This document shows, in pieces, positions 12,650-24,800 of a stretch of 64,000 nucleotides of DNA. The DNA comes from Cavia porcellus. Taxonomy: Eukaryota; Chordata; Mammalia; Rodentia; Caviidae. The stretch is taken from the NCBI RefSeq assembly GCF_034190915.1, contig NW_026947485.1, positions 52,205,337 to 52,269,336 on the forward strand, given 5' to 3'. Both the position numbers and the translations under genes were made by a program. Each line of letters opens with the position of its first letter. Position 1 is the first letter of the stretch. Under the pieces are notes generated by a model. The model saw only the letters and a program-made list of their open reading frames with translations, was not told the origin of the DNA and searched no databases.

Positions 12650-12790
12650 ATTTAGAAGCACTCTGTGTACATTATTTTGGATCCTCATAATGGTCTTAAA
12701 GAACAATAATATCTACTTTTCCATGTGAATGTAGTAAAGATCAGAGGAATAATAGGGATAATAAGAAGCAGTGAAGAAGTAGAATTCCAA
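12650..12790 (+). mobile_element. MIR SINE fossil
   Basis: Sense MIR-like order: 'gcactctgtgtacattatttt', 'atcctcataatggt' at 12681-12694, 'aataatatctacttttcc', then 'agtaaagatcagagg'. This parallels the MIR core and 3' half. Divergence is high. Confidence 0.5.
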
Positions 12791-14836
12791 CCCATAGGCC
12801 CCCAAACATGTCATAATTGCATTATCCAACCCACTACTGTCATAAGCTACACAGGTATGATTTTAATCTGGCAGTAGTGGTGAACTATTGCAATGTTTTA
12901 ATTTAGAGGGTGACATGACCAGATTACTATTTAAGGATAATCTGTACACATGTCAGTTTCACCTTACTGCTAGACTATACTGTTCTTTGACTTGTCTTCA
13001 TCTAATTACCTAAACTGAATGATTTCTAATTCTATTTGATCTCATTGTTCTATTGTCATATTTTTATTGAGCATTTTTTTGTATTTGGCATGTGTACAAT
13101 GATGGTGCTTTATGAAAGACATGTAAGTATTATCAAACAGTGGCAGAAATATGAGAAATGAGAGGAGAGAGAAACAGTAGGAGACAAAGAGGGGAAAAGA
13201 TGGGGCAAAGAGCGGAGGGGAAGGGCAAAGAGAAGAAAAGAGAAAATGTTCCATATGTCAGACAGCGCAAATTAACCTTAGGCTCAATATACTGACTAAG
13301 TGATTTTTCATTTTGTTTTTCCTGTGTTGAAGTTCCTTCGCTACTATGGGAGATAAAAAATGTAAAGCACAATGCTTATTTTAAAATTCCTTTCAATTTT
13401 CTACAATGGAATCCCACAGAAATAGTGAGGGAGATACATATTTTCATTTTATGTTGCTATCCACTGTGAATAGACTACAGTTGGGGTAAGCATACATTAT
13501 TCTATTTTTTTCTTGAATTCATCAGGGTTCATAGTCCATATTTTAAAGGTGTATAAACTAATGCCTCATAAATTTATCAAAGAAACACTGACCAAATTTC
13601 TGTAAGATATATCGAGCTGAAAATTGTCTAAAAACTGATAACCAAATGCCAGTACAATTTCACAATATTCTAGTATCAAGAGGCCAGTAAATAGACAATA
13701 ATCAATAACAAATAGATTCTGTCTGGATGTGTGCATAGGATAATCTGACTATACTAGTTATCAGAAAATTTGCCTAGATTTGAAGCTGCAAAAACAAGAA
13801 AAAGCCTCTGCTGTACTCTAGAAGTTAGCTTGAATGTGTGTTTTAAAGATGTATATTTGCAGTCCTGTTTCTTTGAGTTACACTTATTCAACACATAAGT
13901 AAGCTGTTACATACTTGCAGACTCCATGTACCAATAGGAAATACTAAGTAAAAAAGCAGTACACTGGAAAACTACCAGGTGGAAAATCTGAATAAGAGAT
14001 AATATAAAAAATTATCAAAATAATATTTTCTTAGTGTTTATTGTGTGATTTTCATTTTCTAATATTATTTCTTAGAGCATTCATTTAACATTTTTGTATT
14101 TTCACAATAGGAAAATAATTGGTATTTAAAGCAGCACACATAAAAGAACTTGCAAGATTAACTTGAAACTTTAGAAATCTTTAACCACTCATTATAATTT
14201 GAGTTTGAATCATTTAATGCTGTAATTTATGTTAGAGTGTGTGTTTCATGTGTTCCCATCAGTAAACTAACCAAAGATGAACTTCATAAGATATTTTCTA
14301 CTTTAGTTTAGAACATATTACCAATAGTAAACCCTCTAACTAAAGTGCAGGGAAAAACATGTTATATTTTTAGCTTCCAAAATTCATTTTATAATCAAGT
14401 GTGGTGGTGAGCAGACTAATGAAAGCGCATAAATGTTAATAAATTTTGTCTCTGGATACAGATAGATGATTTCTAGATTTCCTTTACTTTTGGGTCCGAG
14501 TTATCACACACAATCCAACAAAGGGTGTCTCTTTTTCAGGATTGGGTTAGAATAATGTCAGAAATAGTTAAAATCTTTTTAAATTTATAAAATCACACTC
14601 CCTGGCAACTTTATACATTTTCAAATGTTGCCCAATGATAATTATCTTACATTAAGCATCACACATTTTAACCAACAATTACAAAGCAATTATACATGTG
14701 CGTTGTCTTATTTTCACTGTTGACTTGAAAGTTTCCTAGGAAAGTTTTTTATTTTAACTGTGTGTCATACACTCAGGCAAGGAAATGTTACTGACAACCA
14801 CAAAAATCATCATTTCCTTGTTTCAAAAGAAAATGA
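12791..14836. other. About 2 kb without identifiable feature
   Basis: AT-rich unique DNA. The purine-rich stretch at 13140-13245 gives rise to spurious serine/phenylalanine-rich minus-strand frames. No splice-site-flanked open frame stands out. Confidence 0.4.
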
Positions 14837-14935
14837 CTGGGCCATGGATATAGCTCAACGGCACAGTGCACCTGCCTGCCTGCCATGTGCATGCATGAAG
14901 CATGAAGTGGTGAGTTTGATCTCTTGTACCAAGGA
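14837..14935 (+). mobile_element. ID-like tRNA-derived SINE
   Basis: The sequence starts 'tgggccatggatatagctca' (box A region of the internal pol III promoter at about 14848-14860). It contains the paired 'cctgcctgcctgccatgtgc' region and a box B-like 'gtgagtttgatctc' at 14910-14923. A purine-rich (GA)n tail to 14953 follows. This is the layout of rodent ID elements, which derive from a tRNA/BC1 sequence. The middle is expanded compared with a standard ID. I saw no convincing target duplication. Confidence 0.65.
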
Positions 14936-14953
14936 GGAGAGAGAGAGAGAGAG

Positions 14954-16637
14954 TGAGACAGAGAGGTGGGTGGCTTTTCTCAGAAATTCTACAAGCAAAG
15001 CCATGGTTTTTTAGCATTCCCAAGACCATGGGGCATGCTAAGAGCAGGTGAAAGGCAGCATTTTAGAAAGGGCAAAATTGCCAATTTTTAGAGAACAGTT
15101 TTCTTTCTAAATGGGCAGTCTTACATGTCTCTGCTACAAATCCGCAGTTTCCAAACTAGTCATCTCAGAAAGGTTTGAGAATTTTTTATTCCTGTTTCAC
15201 CAAGTCACCCAGTCACCCGGGTCTGAAGTGCCTGGGCCTTGACCTGGTGAAATCAGAGGAGCTCAGAATAACTTTGCATCACACTTCTCAAAAGACAAAA
15301 CCACAGACCTTACAAAGACAAGGAAAAGCTGCAATAGACTCAGGTAACTTCAAGTGATTTTCCCTTCCAGTATTTATAGATAATAGTATAATCAAATTAA
15401 GTGAGGGGGAAATATATTCTGTAAATATTTTGGAAGCTGTCTCATATTGGTCTGAATTTCCTTTCATCCTGAATTTTTATCATTTGAAGTTGCATATGTA
15501 TGGGAAATAGACCTTTCTGGAAGTGTAATTCTACAGAAAATCTGTACTTATGGGTAGTGAGCTAATTCATACAACCAGTAAGGAGTTTGTTTTTGTAAGC
15601 AAATGTTTTACATCTGCAAATAAAAAAAGCTGAAGGAAGCTCTAACTTTAAATTCCATTAGAAAATGCTGTGATTAACTGTAGAACCTCATAGATTGCTC
15701 AGGTAACAGATGGACATGTCACAATGAAATATTTTCCCTTTTTATTTACAAACAAAAGAAGATCTTTATGTGGGAAGAAATTAAAACATTACTGAAATAC
15801 TGGTTGCCTGAGCTTAAATTCACGTTAATACAGATTCTTCATTACGTAATCAACATTTTTAATATTTTTTGCATGGTTGGAAGATATAACACATAATATG
15901 CTGAGATTTCTCTTCAAATGGGTTGATTTTTGCTGGAAGAATTATGTACTTACTACGTAATGAGGTAATTAACTAGAGAACAAAAGCTTTTTCTTCTGTT
16001 TTAGACAAAACTAGCTTCTAACATACAGCAACACATGCATTATTTCAGGACCATCTCCCTTGTGTAGGATGGTGATTTTGTTGTCAGAAATGTTACATCA
16101 TTTTGTGTAATATGTAAAAGACCTGAAATAACATTGAAAGGACAATTGGGATAAAATGTACTACATGCTGTTATGTGGCTTTAATAAATATTTTGGACTT
16201 GTCAATATGCTAGCATTTGTTAATTCAAGATATTCTTACAAGTGAAAGTCACTGATGTGTACTTTGACAGCTATGTTAGGTGAAACCACAAATCATGTTA
16301 TAGTCAACCCCTTATAAAATCACATTCAAATAGTTCAAAATGCAGTTGATTAGAATACACTTTAAAAGTCTTTTAGCATAAAGCATGAGCAGATGTTACC
16401 TACATGACCTCTGCTTCATAGTTATATTTAAACAGATTCTACTGGTTACATTTCTTACTTTATCACATCTTCTTCTCCCCAATGTCAGACCCTTTCTTAT
16501 TTAAGATATGTCACAAAAAGTGAAAGGAATAAAATATAAACTCAAAAGAAAGTTCAATAATTTGACAGTCTGCAAACTGAGTTTGTTCCACTGAAGTGTT
16601 TACTTAAACTTTGAGTGTGACTAATGTACACCAATTC
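14954..16637. other. Repeat-poor unique stretch, possible conserved non-coding DNA
   Basis: There are no transposon hallmarks over about 1.7 kb. Between 15840 and 15980 are two TACGTAAT motifs (15844-15851 and 15954-15961), and a homeobox-type TAATTAAC core at 15966-15973. Such clusters occur in mammalian conserved enhancers, but conservation cannot be judged from one genome. Confidence 0.3.
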
Positions 16638-17116
16638 TAGTATTGCTTGCTGTGATGAATAAATAATGTCCACTCAAATATGTCCATGTCCTAATTGTTG
16701 GCACCAGCACATATTGCCTGAAATGGTGGGAAGGTTTTTGCCTACATAATTAAGATAAGGATATTGAGATAGAGAGATCATCTTGGATTATTCATGGGCC
16801 TCAGACTAAACAAGGGTCTGTATAAGAAAAACACTGAAGGTATTGCAAAAAGACAGATGAGGTGACATCAGACGAGAGACACAGATTTGAAGATGCTGTC
16901 CTGCTGACTCGCAGGACATGGGGGCCGTGACCCAAAAGAATAAAGTGCCTTTGGAATCCGGAAAGGGTAAGTGATCAGAAGCTTCCCAGAGTCTCTAGAA
17001 GGGATATGACCCTGCCTCCCAACTTTAAACTTCTTATGCCCAGAATAAACCTGGGATGTTTTACTTCACTAACTTTCTGAGAATCTGTTACAGCAACAAT
17101 AGGAAGCGAATATAGT
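16638..17116 (+). mobile_element. MLT1-type MaLR LTR
   Basis: It begins 'tgtgatgaataaat' and proceeds through 'tccatgtcctaattgttggc', 'ttttgcctacataattaag' and 'gagacacagatttgaagatg'. It ends '...gaatctgttacagcaacaataggaagcgaata'. This order (timing of the 'vaguely conserved' blocks and the 'gttacagcagcaataggaaactaata' terminus) is that of old MLT1-class LTRs. It is a near-complete solo LTR, about 480 bp. No target duplication was verified. Confidence 0.75.
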
Positions 17117-18905
17117 TTCCTACAACTACTAATTAGAAGGTTTCATATAAAAGTTCTCTTATTTATCTATTTTTTGCTCTCCTTAACAACTGGAGAATTG
17201 GATCAAGGTTGAATATCTTCACCTTTCTTCTGGCAGCAAAGATCTAGAGCTATTCCTGTTAGAAGCCACAAGTTCTCCAATCTACCAAGAGTTACTGAGT
17301 TTTTTCTTTTAAGCATCTGGGAGGTGTGTGTCTTGCTAGATAGGGTCTTACATTTTGCATTTTCCTTATCATTCAGATCACACTTGGTTATTTTTAAAGA
17401 CTGCGTTTACTTAACAACTTTTTTGAAATAACATTCTGTTAAACTGTTGATCTTTAGAAATTTTATTCTCATGTGCTTAGTCATCTTCCCCTGCCCTCTT
17501 ATTATGTCTTTTCCTTAAATTTGCACCTTGAAGGTTAACTATGCTTCAGGAGCCGGAAGCTCATCCTTTGCAGCACAGGTATTCAGATTGCCCTGAATGA
17601 GCTGTATTCAGAAGTATCCAGCTTTCCTTGTTCTTCCTCCCTGTGAGTCATCTTTATGGAAAACCAGGCCTAATGGGCACTCTTGGGTGTTAGTAAATCA
17701 TTTCATATCCTACAACTAAAAAGTGCAGGACAGTCTGGTATTAAGTCCACTTTGGTTAGCTTTAGGCTTCAGTAAAGAAAAGTATATATCAGAGAGACAC
17801 AGAGCAGGTATCTTTCAGGGGAAGAAGCCATTTCCCTTTCATTCTGGCTATTACAGCTGTATTTTTTCAACTCCTTGACTCATAGTCTCTTTATCTCAGC
17901 AGATCAGTACTTTGCTTCAGTGTTAATGTTACCCTCTTCTCCTGTAGCCCTAATCGGTCTCCCGCCCACTCTCTAGAAGGATATTTGGAATTCCATCATT
18001 GAGTCCATCTAGATTATCACATCCCAACACTTTTAACTTTAGCACATTTGAAAAATGCCTGAATGTTACCCTTTGTCATAAAGGGTAACATTCCAGATAT
18101 CGGAAGTTAAGAAGTGGACATACTTAAGGGTCAATATGCAGCAAGTCACATTTGGTCTATATATTAAAACCACAAAATGAGTTTAGACCAGCGGGCCCCT
18201 CAGCTATCCACTTTCACAGTTCTCCTCCTACTAACATTCTGTTTTGCACTGCAAGTGACTAAACATTTGTGCTGTTTTGAACATTTTATTTCTGTTAGAT
18301 TTTAGATTCCTTTTTATCTCTGTCATCCCTCTTTATGACCTCCTCTTTTGCTAATTTTATTTTCTTTCAAATGACTTTTAGACTGAACATTCGTTCCTGA
18401 CTCCCATTTTCTGCTCTTACAGCTCTTATGGCTGTAAATCCTGATGAGACCACATTCAACCTCACAAACCCTAATCTTTTCTTCACTAACGTTTTCAACC
18501 GGATTTGGGCATTTTCCTTAAATTCCCTGTTTCTAAAACTGGATGCATCGTTTTGCTCTGCAGTCTGTCAATCTTCCTATATTTCTTACTATTTTCCTCA
18601 GTTTATTCTCATTGACATCATCCTTACTTAGACCTTAATCTTCATCCACATGGACTTTTACAGTAGAGCATATTGGTAGCTTGACTTCCATTCTCCTCAC
18701 CCAAATCCACATTAGTACTGGAGTCACCTTCCTCACACTCAGAAGTAACCGCAGAGTCCGTGTATATGAAAAACACCAGCTGATACTTGCTCTTTTGTAA
18801 CTTCTTCCTCTATCTTTGCTTAAAAACACTCTACTTATATACAACTCTCCTCATTTCTAGAGTATTTCAATGATACTTTCTCTGAAGCCCCTTTATTCAT
18901 TTTCT
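17117..18905. other. About 1.8 kb without identifiable feature
   Basis: This is unique sequence of ordinary composition. The 67-codon frame at 18428-18631 and the minus-strand frame at 18635-18844 show no motif and are not called. Confidence 0.4.
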
Positions 18906-18934
18906 CATATATATATGTATATATATGTATATAT
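18906..18934. repeat. Short (AT/GTAT)n microsatellite
   Basis: An alternating AT run with two regularly spaced G interruptions. Confidence 0.9.
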
Positions 18935-21063
18935 CCATAATAGTAAATATTGCTGCTTTTATAACTCTATTTTTATTTAGCATTGTAGAAGAATCATCAA
19001 AGCACAAATTTTTATTCATTTTGGAATGCCTAGAAACACTCTAAGTAATGGTTCTAACTAACATTTTTTGTTTTGACCTATATAGCTAAAATGGGCTTTA
19101 TTGTTGGCTTAAATGCGCTGGCCTCAGCAGTTTCCTCGTGGTATGTATTGCAGTAACCTTTAGGAAGCACTTAGGGTAATGCCAGCCATGTAGTGAGGCC
19201 AATAAAGTGTTTACTAAAATTAAATAAGCACTCATTAAATTACACTGGATTGTTGTATACCTAAACCAAGGTAAACTCAGATAGACTGAGACTTGTTTCA
19301 AAAGTGTGTAAGAAACATATTTGATAGCATTAAAATAAAATAATTAAAACATACATGAGCAAATGTAAAATTTTTCAGAAAGTATAAAGTGGTAAAAGAT
19401 GTGTTTATCTTGTGCCAAGAATAGAAACAGGAAATTATTTCTCATCTTGTCCCGTGGATACAGTGGATGCAGACTCTTCGCAAAGTTACCTCCAAACAGA
19501 AAGAAAAATTTATATATATATATATATGGTTGAACTAAGTCCTTGGGACCACAAAGAAAAATGAGAAATTATCATTTTAATTATCTGCAGCTAATTTCAA
19601 TTAAATTATTTTCTGACAATTAACAATAGTGGAAGAACTTTCTAGGTCTTCCTTTTAAAAGAAACATGTAAGTCTCTTTAAAAATCAAAACCACTACCAT
19701 AAAATTTTCTTAACCAGAATGAAGAATTCTCTAGATATCTGCAATTTGAAAAAAAAAAATAGAATTAAGAAGTCTAATATTGGCATGATGACACTAAATT
19801 ACTAAGATCATCATATAATTTGCCCAGCAGTCATTTTTTGAGAAAGCTCCGTTTAGAGCCAAAATTTAAGAAGAAAATTGAATCTGCAAAAGGAGGAATC
19901 AATGAAGCATTGTGTCTTGCAATACTTACAGATGAATGGATAAATTTTCAAGGGTAAGAGAGTCATTGAATAAGTGGCAATGATAAGTAGAAGAAAAGGC
20001 ACTAGAAAGAAAGTCAAGATTATGTTCTTTTCTGGCTTCATTCTTTCAAGGCAAGCTACCCAAGCTTCTTGGAATCTCACTGGCCTCATTTCTGAGGCTG
20101 GATTAGATATGTTGTAAGTTTCTTTGGTTCTAAACATGTTCCTGTGTACAATAAATACTATATCCATATACAGTATTTTAGTGATAAACTGTAAATATAC
20201 AGGTTTGCTATTTTGAAATGTGTTAAGATTCTTTTCTCCTTAGTAGAATATACTGGTCTTTTTGGTAGAAAGAACACATTTCTCTAATGAAATATTAGAA
20301 TTTGTATAAAAATAGTTATTCTTTGTTTTCAACATCTGAAATGAGACTTTTCAGCAAGGCAGGGCATAAAATAGTCTTAGGCTATTATTTTAAGAAAGGT
20401 TAACTAAGTTCTATCAGCTACCATTTACCATCACAAGGGATTGGCCCATAGCTTTTATCACATAGACTTCACAAGTAATAGAGAAAATGTTACCCTCCAG
20501 ACTATAACATCTGAACTGGTGCTAGTTCTTCTATGATGTAAGAGAGGTAGGATGTGGAGATTTGAGCAAAATCCCAGGCCCTTAGTCTTCAGTTAATTGG
20601 AGCATTCATGACCTGGCCAACCCTTCTCTCTAGACTTCACCAGGAAGTGATAGTCCTTATTGTTGACTCAAATTACCTCAGCTTTCACTTGAGCATAAAT
20701 TCTCAAAATGGGTTGACTATTTGCCTAGAAAATCTGTCTCATATTGTTTATCTGAAGATCACATTTATAACTATCCATGTCTACGTCTCCAGCTGGCTAA
20801 GTCTGGTTTTCTCTCAGGACACACGGGAGCTAGTAAATCCTTTCTGTGTCACAGGAGAGCAAAAACAGGGAGGGAGAATTTGCTCACCTTCTCTTTGTCT
20901 TGCTGCTTACCCACTGACACTCTGTCACCTCTTCCTACTTGATGCCTCCATTTACAATGTGCATTCTTGCTATCTCCCAAAAAGAAGCAAAGAGAAAGAA
21001 CCTTTTCTCTATAATCTGACCTCAACCTGTGCCGATTTCTTCGAGTCCCTTAATATTTCACTC
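18935..21063. other. About 2.1 kb without identifiable gene
   Basis: AT-rich unique sequence with a short (TA)n at 19510-19527. The 156-codon frame at 20608-21078 is the longest plus-strand frame in non-repeat DNA. It has no recognisable domain, no signal peptide and no flanking splice sites I could defend, and it runs into the next SINE. Confidence 0.4.
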
Positions 21064-21140
21064 TGGCTGGGAATTTAGCTCTGCAGCATAAGTGCCTGTC
21101 TGGAAAGCTCAAGGTAGTGAGTTTGATCCCTGGTAAAAGA
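21064..21140 (+). mobile_element. ID-like tRNA-derived SINE
   Basis: Box A region 'gctgggaatttagctctgc' starts at 21067, and the box B-like 'gtgagtttgatccctgg' is at 21118-21134. The copy is about 75 bp, the usual ID length, with a very short A-rich tail. Promoter boxes are diverged. Confidence 0.7.
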
Positions 21141-21276
21141 TTTTGCAATAGAAAAATAAACTAGAATACAGTTATCTCATCACTTACTATCTTTTCTCCA
21201 TTCTTCCCTCTTTAATTAAGTACAGTTGTTCCTCACCTGTACTGGGAGACACTTTCTCCCTTGCCATGTCTCTGTG

Positions 21277-21278
<2 letters not shown>

Positions 21279-21328
<50 letters not shown>

Positions 21329-21340
21329 GTCTGTCTGTCT
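21279..21340. repeat. (CT)n-(GTCT)n compound microsatellite
   Basis: About 23 CT units run into four GTCT units. The poly-Ser/Leu frames covering it are translation of the microsatellite, not genes. Confidence 0.98.
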
Positions 21341-21429
21341 TGTCTTCCCTTCATTCCCCTCCTTTCCCTTGCCTTTTTCTTCTTTCCTTCTTGTTTTTCT
21401 CCTCCTCCTCCTCCTTCATTTTTAGTATA

Positions 21430-21612
21430 CAGATTGAAGCCAAGGCCTTTGCGATGACCTACTACTTCAGCCTTTTAAAAATTTGTTTTATCTTGAGGCC
21501 AACTCTCTCTCTAAGTCATTGAGATGCTCAGGCTGGATTGAACTCTGGAAATCTTTCTGCCTCAGCTTCTCAGAGTGTTTGGATTACACATTTGTATCAC
21601 CACATCCAACCA
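21430..21612 (-). mobile_element. B1-dID dimeric SINE (antisense)
   Basis: The right part (21505-21612) is antisense B1 (7SL-derived): 'tctaagtcattgagatgctc', 'aggctggattgaactctgg', 'tctgcctcagcttctcagag', 'tttggattacac', 'caccacatccaac'. To its left (21430-21480) is a shortened antisense ID unit with 'gaagccaaggcctttgcgatg', 'ctactacttcagcc' and a T-rich linker. That is the order of the B1-dID fusion described in several non-murid rodent families. It is a useful clue to the host group. The copy is old. Confidence 0.65.
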
Positions 21613-22654
21613 ACAAGATTATTTTTCCTATTATCTTTAGGGAGTGTTTCACATTAGTAATATTTTCTTTGTTTCCATCTCTAGTCTCATGGGCATGATT
21701 TAGTGAGAACAAGATTTAGAAGGAAAAACTAGCCTCAAATAAATGTGGAATTAATTTTAAAAATTATGCACATTACATAAACTTGTAACTGTGATTTCAA
21801 CTCTATAAAATTCTAATATATATCATAAAATAGATATTTTATACATAGTTTAAAAATAAATCAGGGGAATGAAATGGACAGTGTGTTTTGATTTCTGACA
21901 AATACTATGATTCTCCTAAAATATTTCTATTTTTCAAAAGGTGATGTGCGCTGCACATCCAGTTGAACTCAATTATTTGAAATATTATATCTAAAAGTAC
22001 TACTTAATTATTTTGTGCACTCAAAGAGAACTTACTAGTGGCATATCACTTACAATTTATAATTCCTGTTTATCACATAGTAAAACTATAGCTAATGTTT
22101 ATTTAGTTCATATTCTGCATCACACAAAAAGTAACACTACAAGCATCTTCTTTTTCATTAAATAGGTAGTTCTTGAGTGATATGAGAAAAAATAAAAAAA
22201 TAATTTCCAACATTGAAGAAACAAACAGAAGCTATTAAATTGCATTAGTTTGTGATGGATTCAAACAGCAAGAGGCATATTAAAATGATGAGCAACAGTA
22301 ATTATGATGATTTCAATAAAGTATCAACCGTGTGCTGTTTCCTAAAACTGTTAGTAAAATAAAGATCTATAAAAATTATTGAAATGAATTATAGAAATTT
22401 TTAATACTTTTTATGGAAAAGAGGAGCATCGTTCCCCATATTTTCTTTTAGCTGCCTGTTTTCTGAAGGAAGAGATCTGCTAAACTGATCAGTCGACAGA
22501 TGTCCCAGAAAGTGAGGGCTCTTACTGGCCCATGAACAACTCTTCCTCTTATTGGTTCGTGCTTATTTTTACTCCTACTTTCTCTCAAGGTAAACCTGAT
22601 CATTCTGGTGTGGAAATAAAAGTATAAATTAGTGGAGACAAGAAATTAGAGTAC
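21613..22654. other. No recognisable feature (AT-rich)
   Basis: Very AT-rich unique sequence. Nothing recognised. Confidence 0.45.
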
Positions 22655-22717
22655 CACTGAGTGATTTCACACAATATTGAGGAAATCACTGAGTGATTTC
22701 ATACAATATTGAGGAAA
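22655..22717. repeat. Near-perfect 32-bp tandem duplication
   Basis: The unit 'cactgagtgatttcacacaa' plus 11-12 further bases is repeated directly with period 32 (copies start at 22655 and 22687). I see a single C/T difference between copies, which points to a recent local duplication. Confidence 0.9.
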
Positions 22718-23639
22718 AATACCTCAGTGAAGTCTTTCTTGTTTTGGGGACTTCTGAAGACAAGTACAGAAGAATCCACACGAAGTATCAACTATGGAAA
22801 ACCTTAGAAAAACACACTAACTCTTCAACTAAAATTGTACCCAAGGTGTTTGTACAACTATCTGAAGCTGCCAGTGAATCTTGTTATATGAAACCTAGAT
22901 TTTCTTTCTTACCCCTTTTCTTCTGTATGGGCTCTTCCTTGTTAAAACAATCACTAAATCATAACACTCAGCAGTAAATTTTGTGAATGTGGGACTGTAC
23001 TGTGTTAATTTAAAGTGCCCCACTAAACCTCTGAATTTTGGGGTCGTAAGAGAACTTTTAGATTTGATAAAAAAAAAAAAAAAAACAGAAGTGTGATTTA
23101 TCTGCCACTCTGAAACTGAAATCCAGAAAAATCAAATGATCAATATGGTGGACAAATAAATGGGAAGTATAACTACATATATAAAATGGAAAATATGAAG
23201 GAAATTGATTATCCAGTTGCCAAATAAAGGGTGTAAAAGGAAACACAAGCAAATGGAGAATATAAGATACATCCCAGTATAATTGAAACAATGATTTTTA
23301 AAAATAGAATATTTTAAAAAAGATATGAAGGTGCTCCACCTACTTGAAAAATACAGATTTGCCAATGTTTGGAGGCTTTTTGAGAACAACATATATAGAA
23401 AAAATTTAATGAAACTCAATAGCAATTGTTTAGAAGAAGCAATAGTAAACATTAATCTATGCAAAAATAGTTATTTTAAAATAAATAATGAGAAAGGAAT
23501 GCATATAATCCCTTGCTATTCAGTATCTCTTCCAAGATTCTCTTGTCTAGAATAAAGGTAGAATTTTAGTTTCATTTTGGAAAATTATCTCTTTTTGCTG
23601 TTACTACTGAATATCTAAAAAAATCCAAAAGGGTTTATT
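22718..23639. other. No recognisable gene
   Basis: AT-rich, with an A run at 23070-23086. Frames on both strands near 22693-23555 are biased by composition and carry no motif. Parts may be old LINE-1, but I cannot show it. Confidence 0.4.
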
Positions 23640-23890
23640 AAAAACTTCTTGAATTTATGAAGAAATGTGACTGGTTAAATCAAATGATTAAGCATTAGTA
23701 GCTGTGTTTTACAGTAGCAAAAGTAAGACAGAAATAAAATGAAAAAATACATAGTTATGAACAATGATATAAATTATTGAATAAATTTAACATGAAATGT
23801 GCAGAACAAATACATATAAAACTGTAAAATCATTCTAGAGCCCCAAAACACAGTATAGAATACATGAAAAATGCACCATGTTGTAGGAAA
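23640..23890 (+). mobile_element. Old L1 ORF2 fragment
   Basis: Blocks such as 'cagtagcaaaagtaagaca', 'gaataaatttaacatgaa' and 'tacatataaaactgtaaaat' follow the order of the L1 ORF2 region downstream of the reverse transcriptase core (compare 55226-55275 and 56360-56390). It is highly diverged, with no surviving frame. Confidence 0.4.
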
Positions 23891-24424
23891 TGGTAATTTG
23901 CAACAAGTGATGTGAAAATATATCCCATCTCATAAAATGTCACTGGTTCCCTTCCCAAACCAGTCACCAGATAAGTGAGTAAAAAAGCCTTAAAATGTTT
24001 ATACCCCTAACCACCACCTAAATGCAATTTTGTGAAAGTCCCACAATGTAGAACCTTCCAATCAAATGATTTCCACATTCTTGAAATGACAGAAATCTAG
24101 AAATAACATTAATCAATGGTATTTTAAACCATTCCATTTTAGAATGGTTTGTTATGCAGTAAAAGTTAACCAATACATTAATTACATAGAAAAACTTAGT
24201 ATTACACAAAAGATATACTGTCTTTCAGATAAATGATTTGAGTGAAATTTCAGCAGACACTTACCAATGTTATACTCTCTTTTACTGTGTGATAAAAAGA
24301 CATTAAATTTCCAATAGCACATAAATTTCATGAGGATAACCAAATATATTTAAAATAAAATTAAAGTAGGGATAGGTTTCATTTATAGGTATTGTGATAA
24401 TGCTATAAATAGTAAAATAGATTA
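23891..24424. other. No recognisable feature
   Basis: AT-rich unique sequence. Confidence 0.45.
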
Positions 24425-24429
24425 CTTGA

Positions 24430-24795
24430 TGTCTCAGTTACTTTTTACTCATTGTTGAGACAAAATACCTGATGCCCAAAATTAGGGAAGGAAAGGTTTA
24501 TATCTTACAGTTCTTGAAGGTTTCAGTCCATACTCATTTGGCTCCAAGCAGCAGGGTGGCAAGGCAGGGTGCCATTCATGGCCAGCTGCAAACAACAAGG
24601 CATGAACCAGCAAGAGAGAGCGAGACGCACCTTCTTGGTGCTATTACAGCACATACTGGCTCCACCTCTAGGCAGGTGTAGCACTCACACCACCAATCTA
24701 AGCTCTATCACAAATGCCGAGCTAATCACAAATGCTGGATTTGGTCAAGTCTATAATTGCATGAGGCTTAGGGGCCACTGACATGAACCATGACA
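24430..24795 (-). mobile_element. Solo MaLR LTR, complete, 5-bp TSD
   Basis: The plus strand starts TGTCTCAGTTACTTTTTACT and ends CATGACA, so the minus-strand LTR reads TGTCATGG-like ... GACA. It is flanked by a perfect 5-bp duplication, cttga at 24425-24429 and 24796-24800. That is the duplication length expected for ERVL/MaLR. Sense landmarks are 'gtggagccagtatgtg', 'tggactgaaaccttcaag', an AATAAA-like 'atataaacctttcc', and the terminal 'ggtattttgtctcaacaa'. It is the same subfamily as the LTR at 53664-54008. With no internal region left, it arose by LTR-LTR recombination. Confidence 0.85.
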
Positions 24796-24800
24796 CTTGA

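Noticed and set aside
15175..15357. 60-codon frame
   Set aside because: Short, no motif, no context.
20608..21078. 156-codon plus-strand frame in unique DNA
   Set aside because: No recognisable domain, no codon-bias evidence I can assess by eye, no supporting splice sites, and it runs into an ID-like SINE. Length is within chance for 64 kb in six frames.
21226..21522. Ser/Leu-rich frames
   Set aside because: They are translations of the (CT)n microsatellite at 21279-21340.
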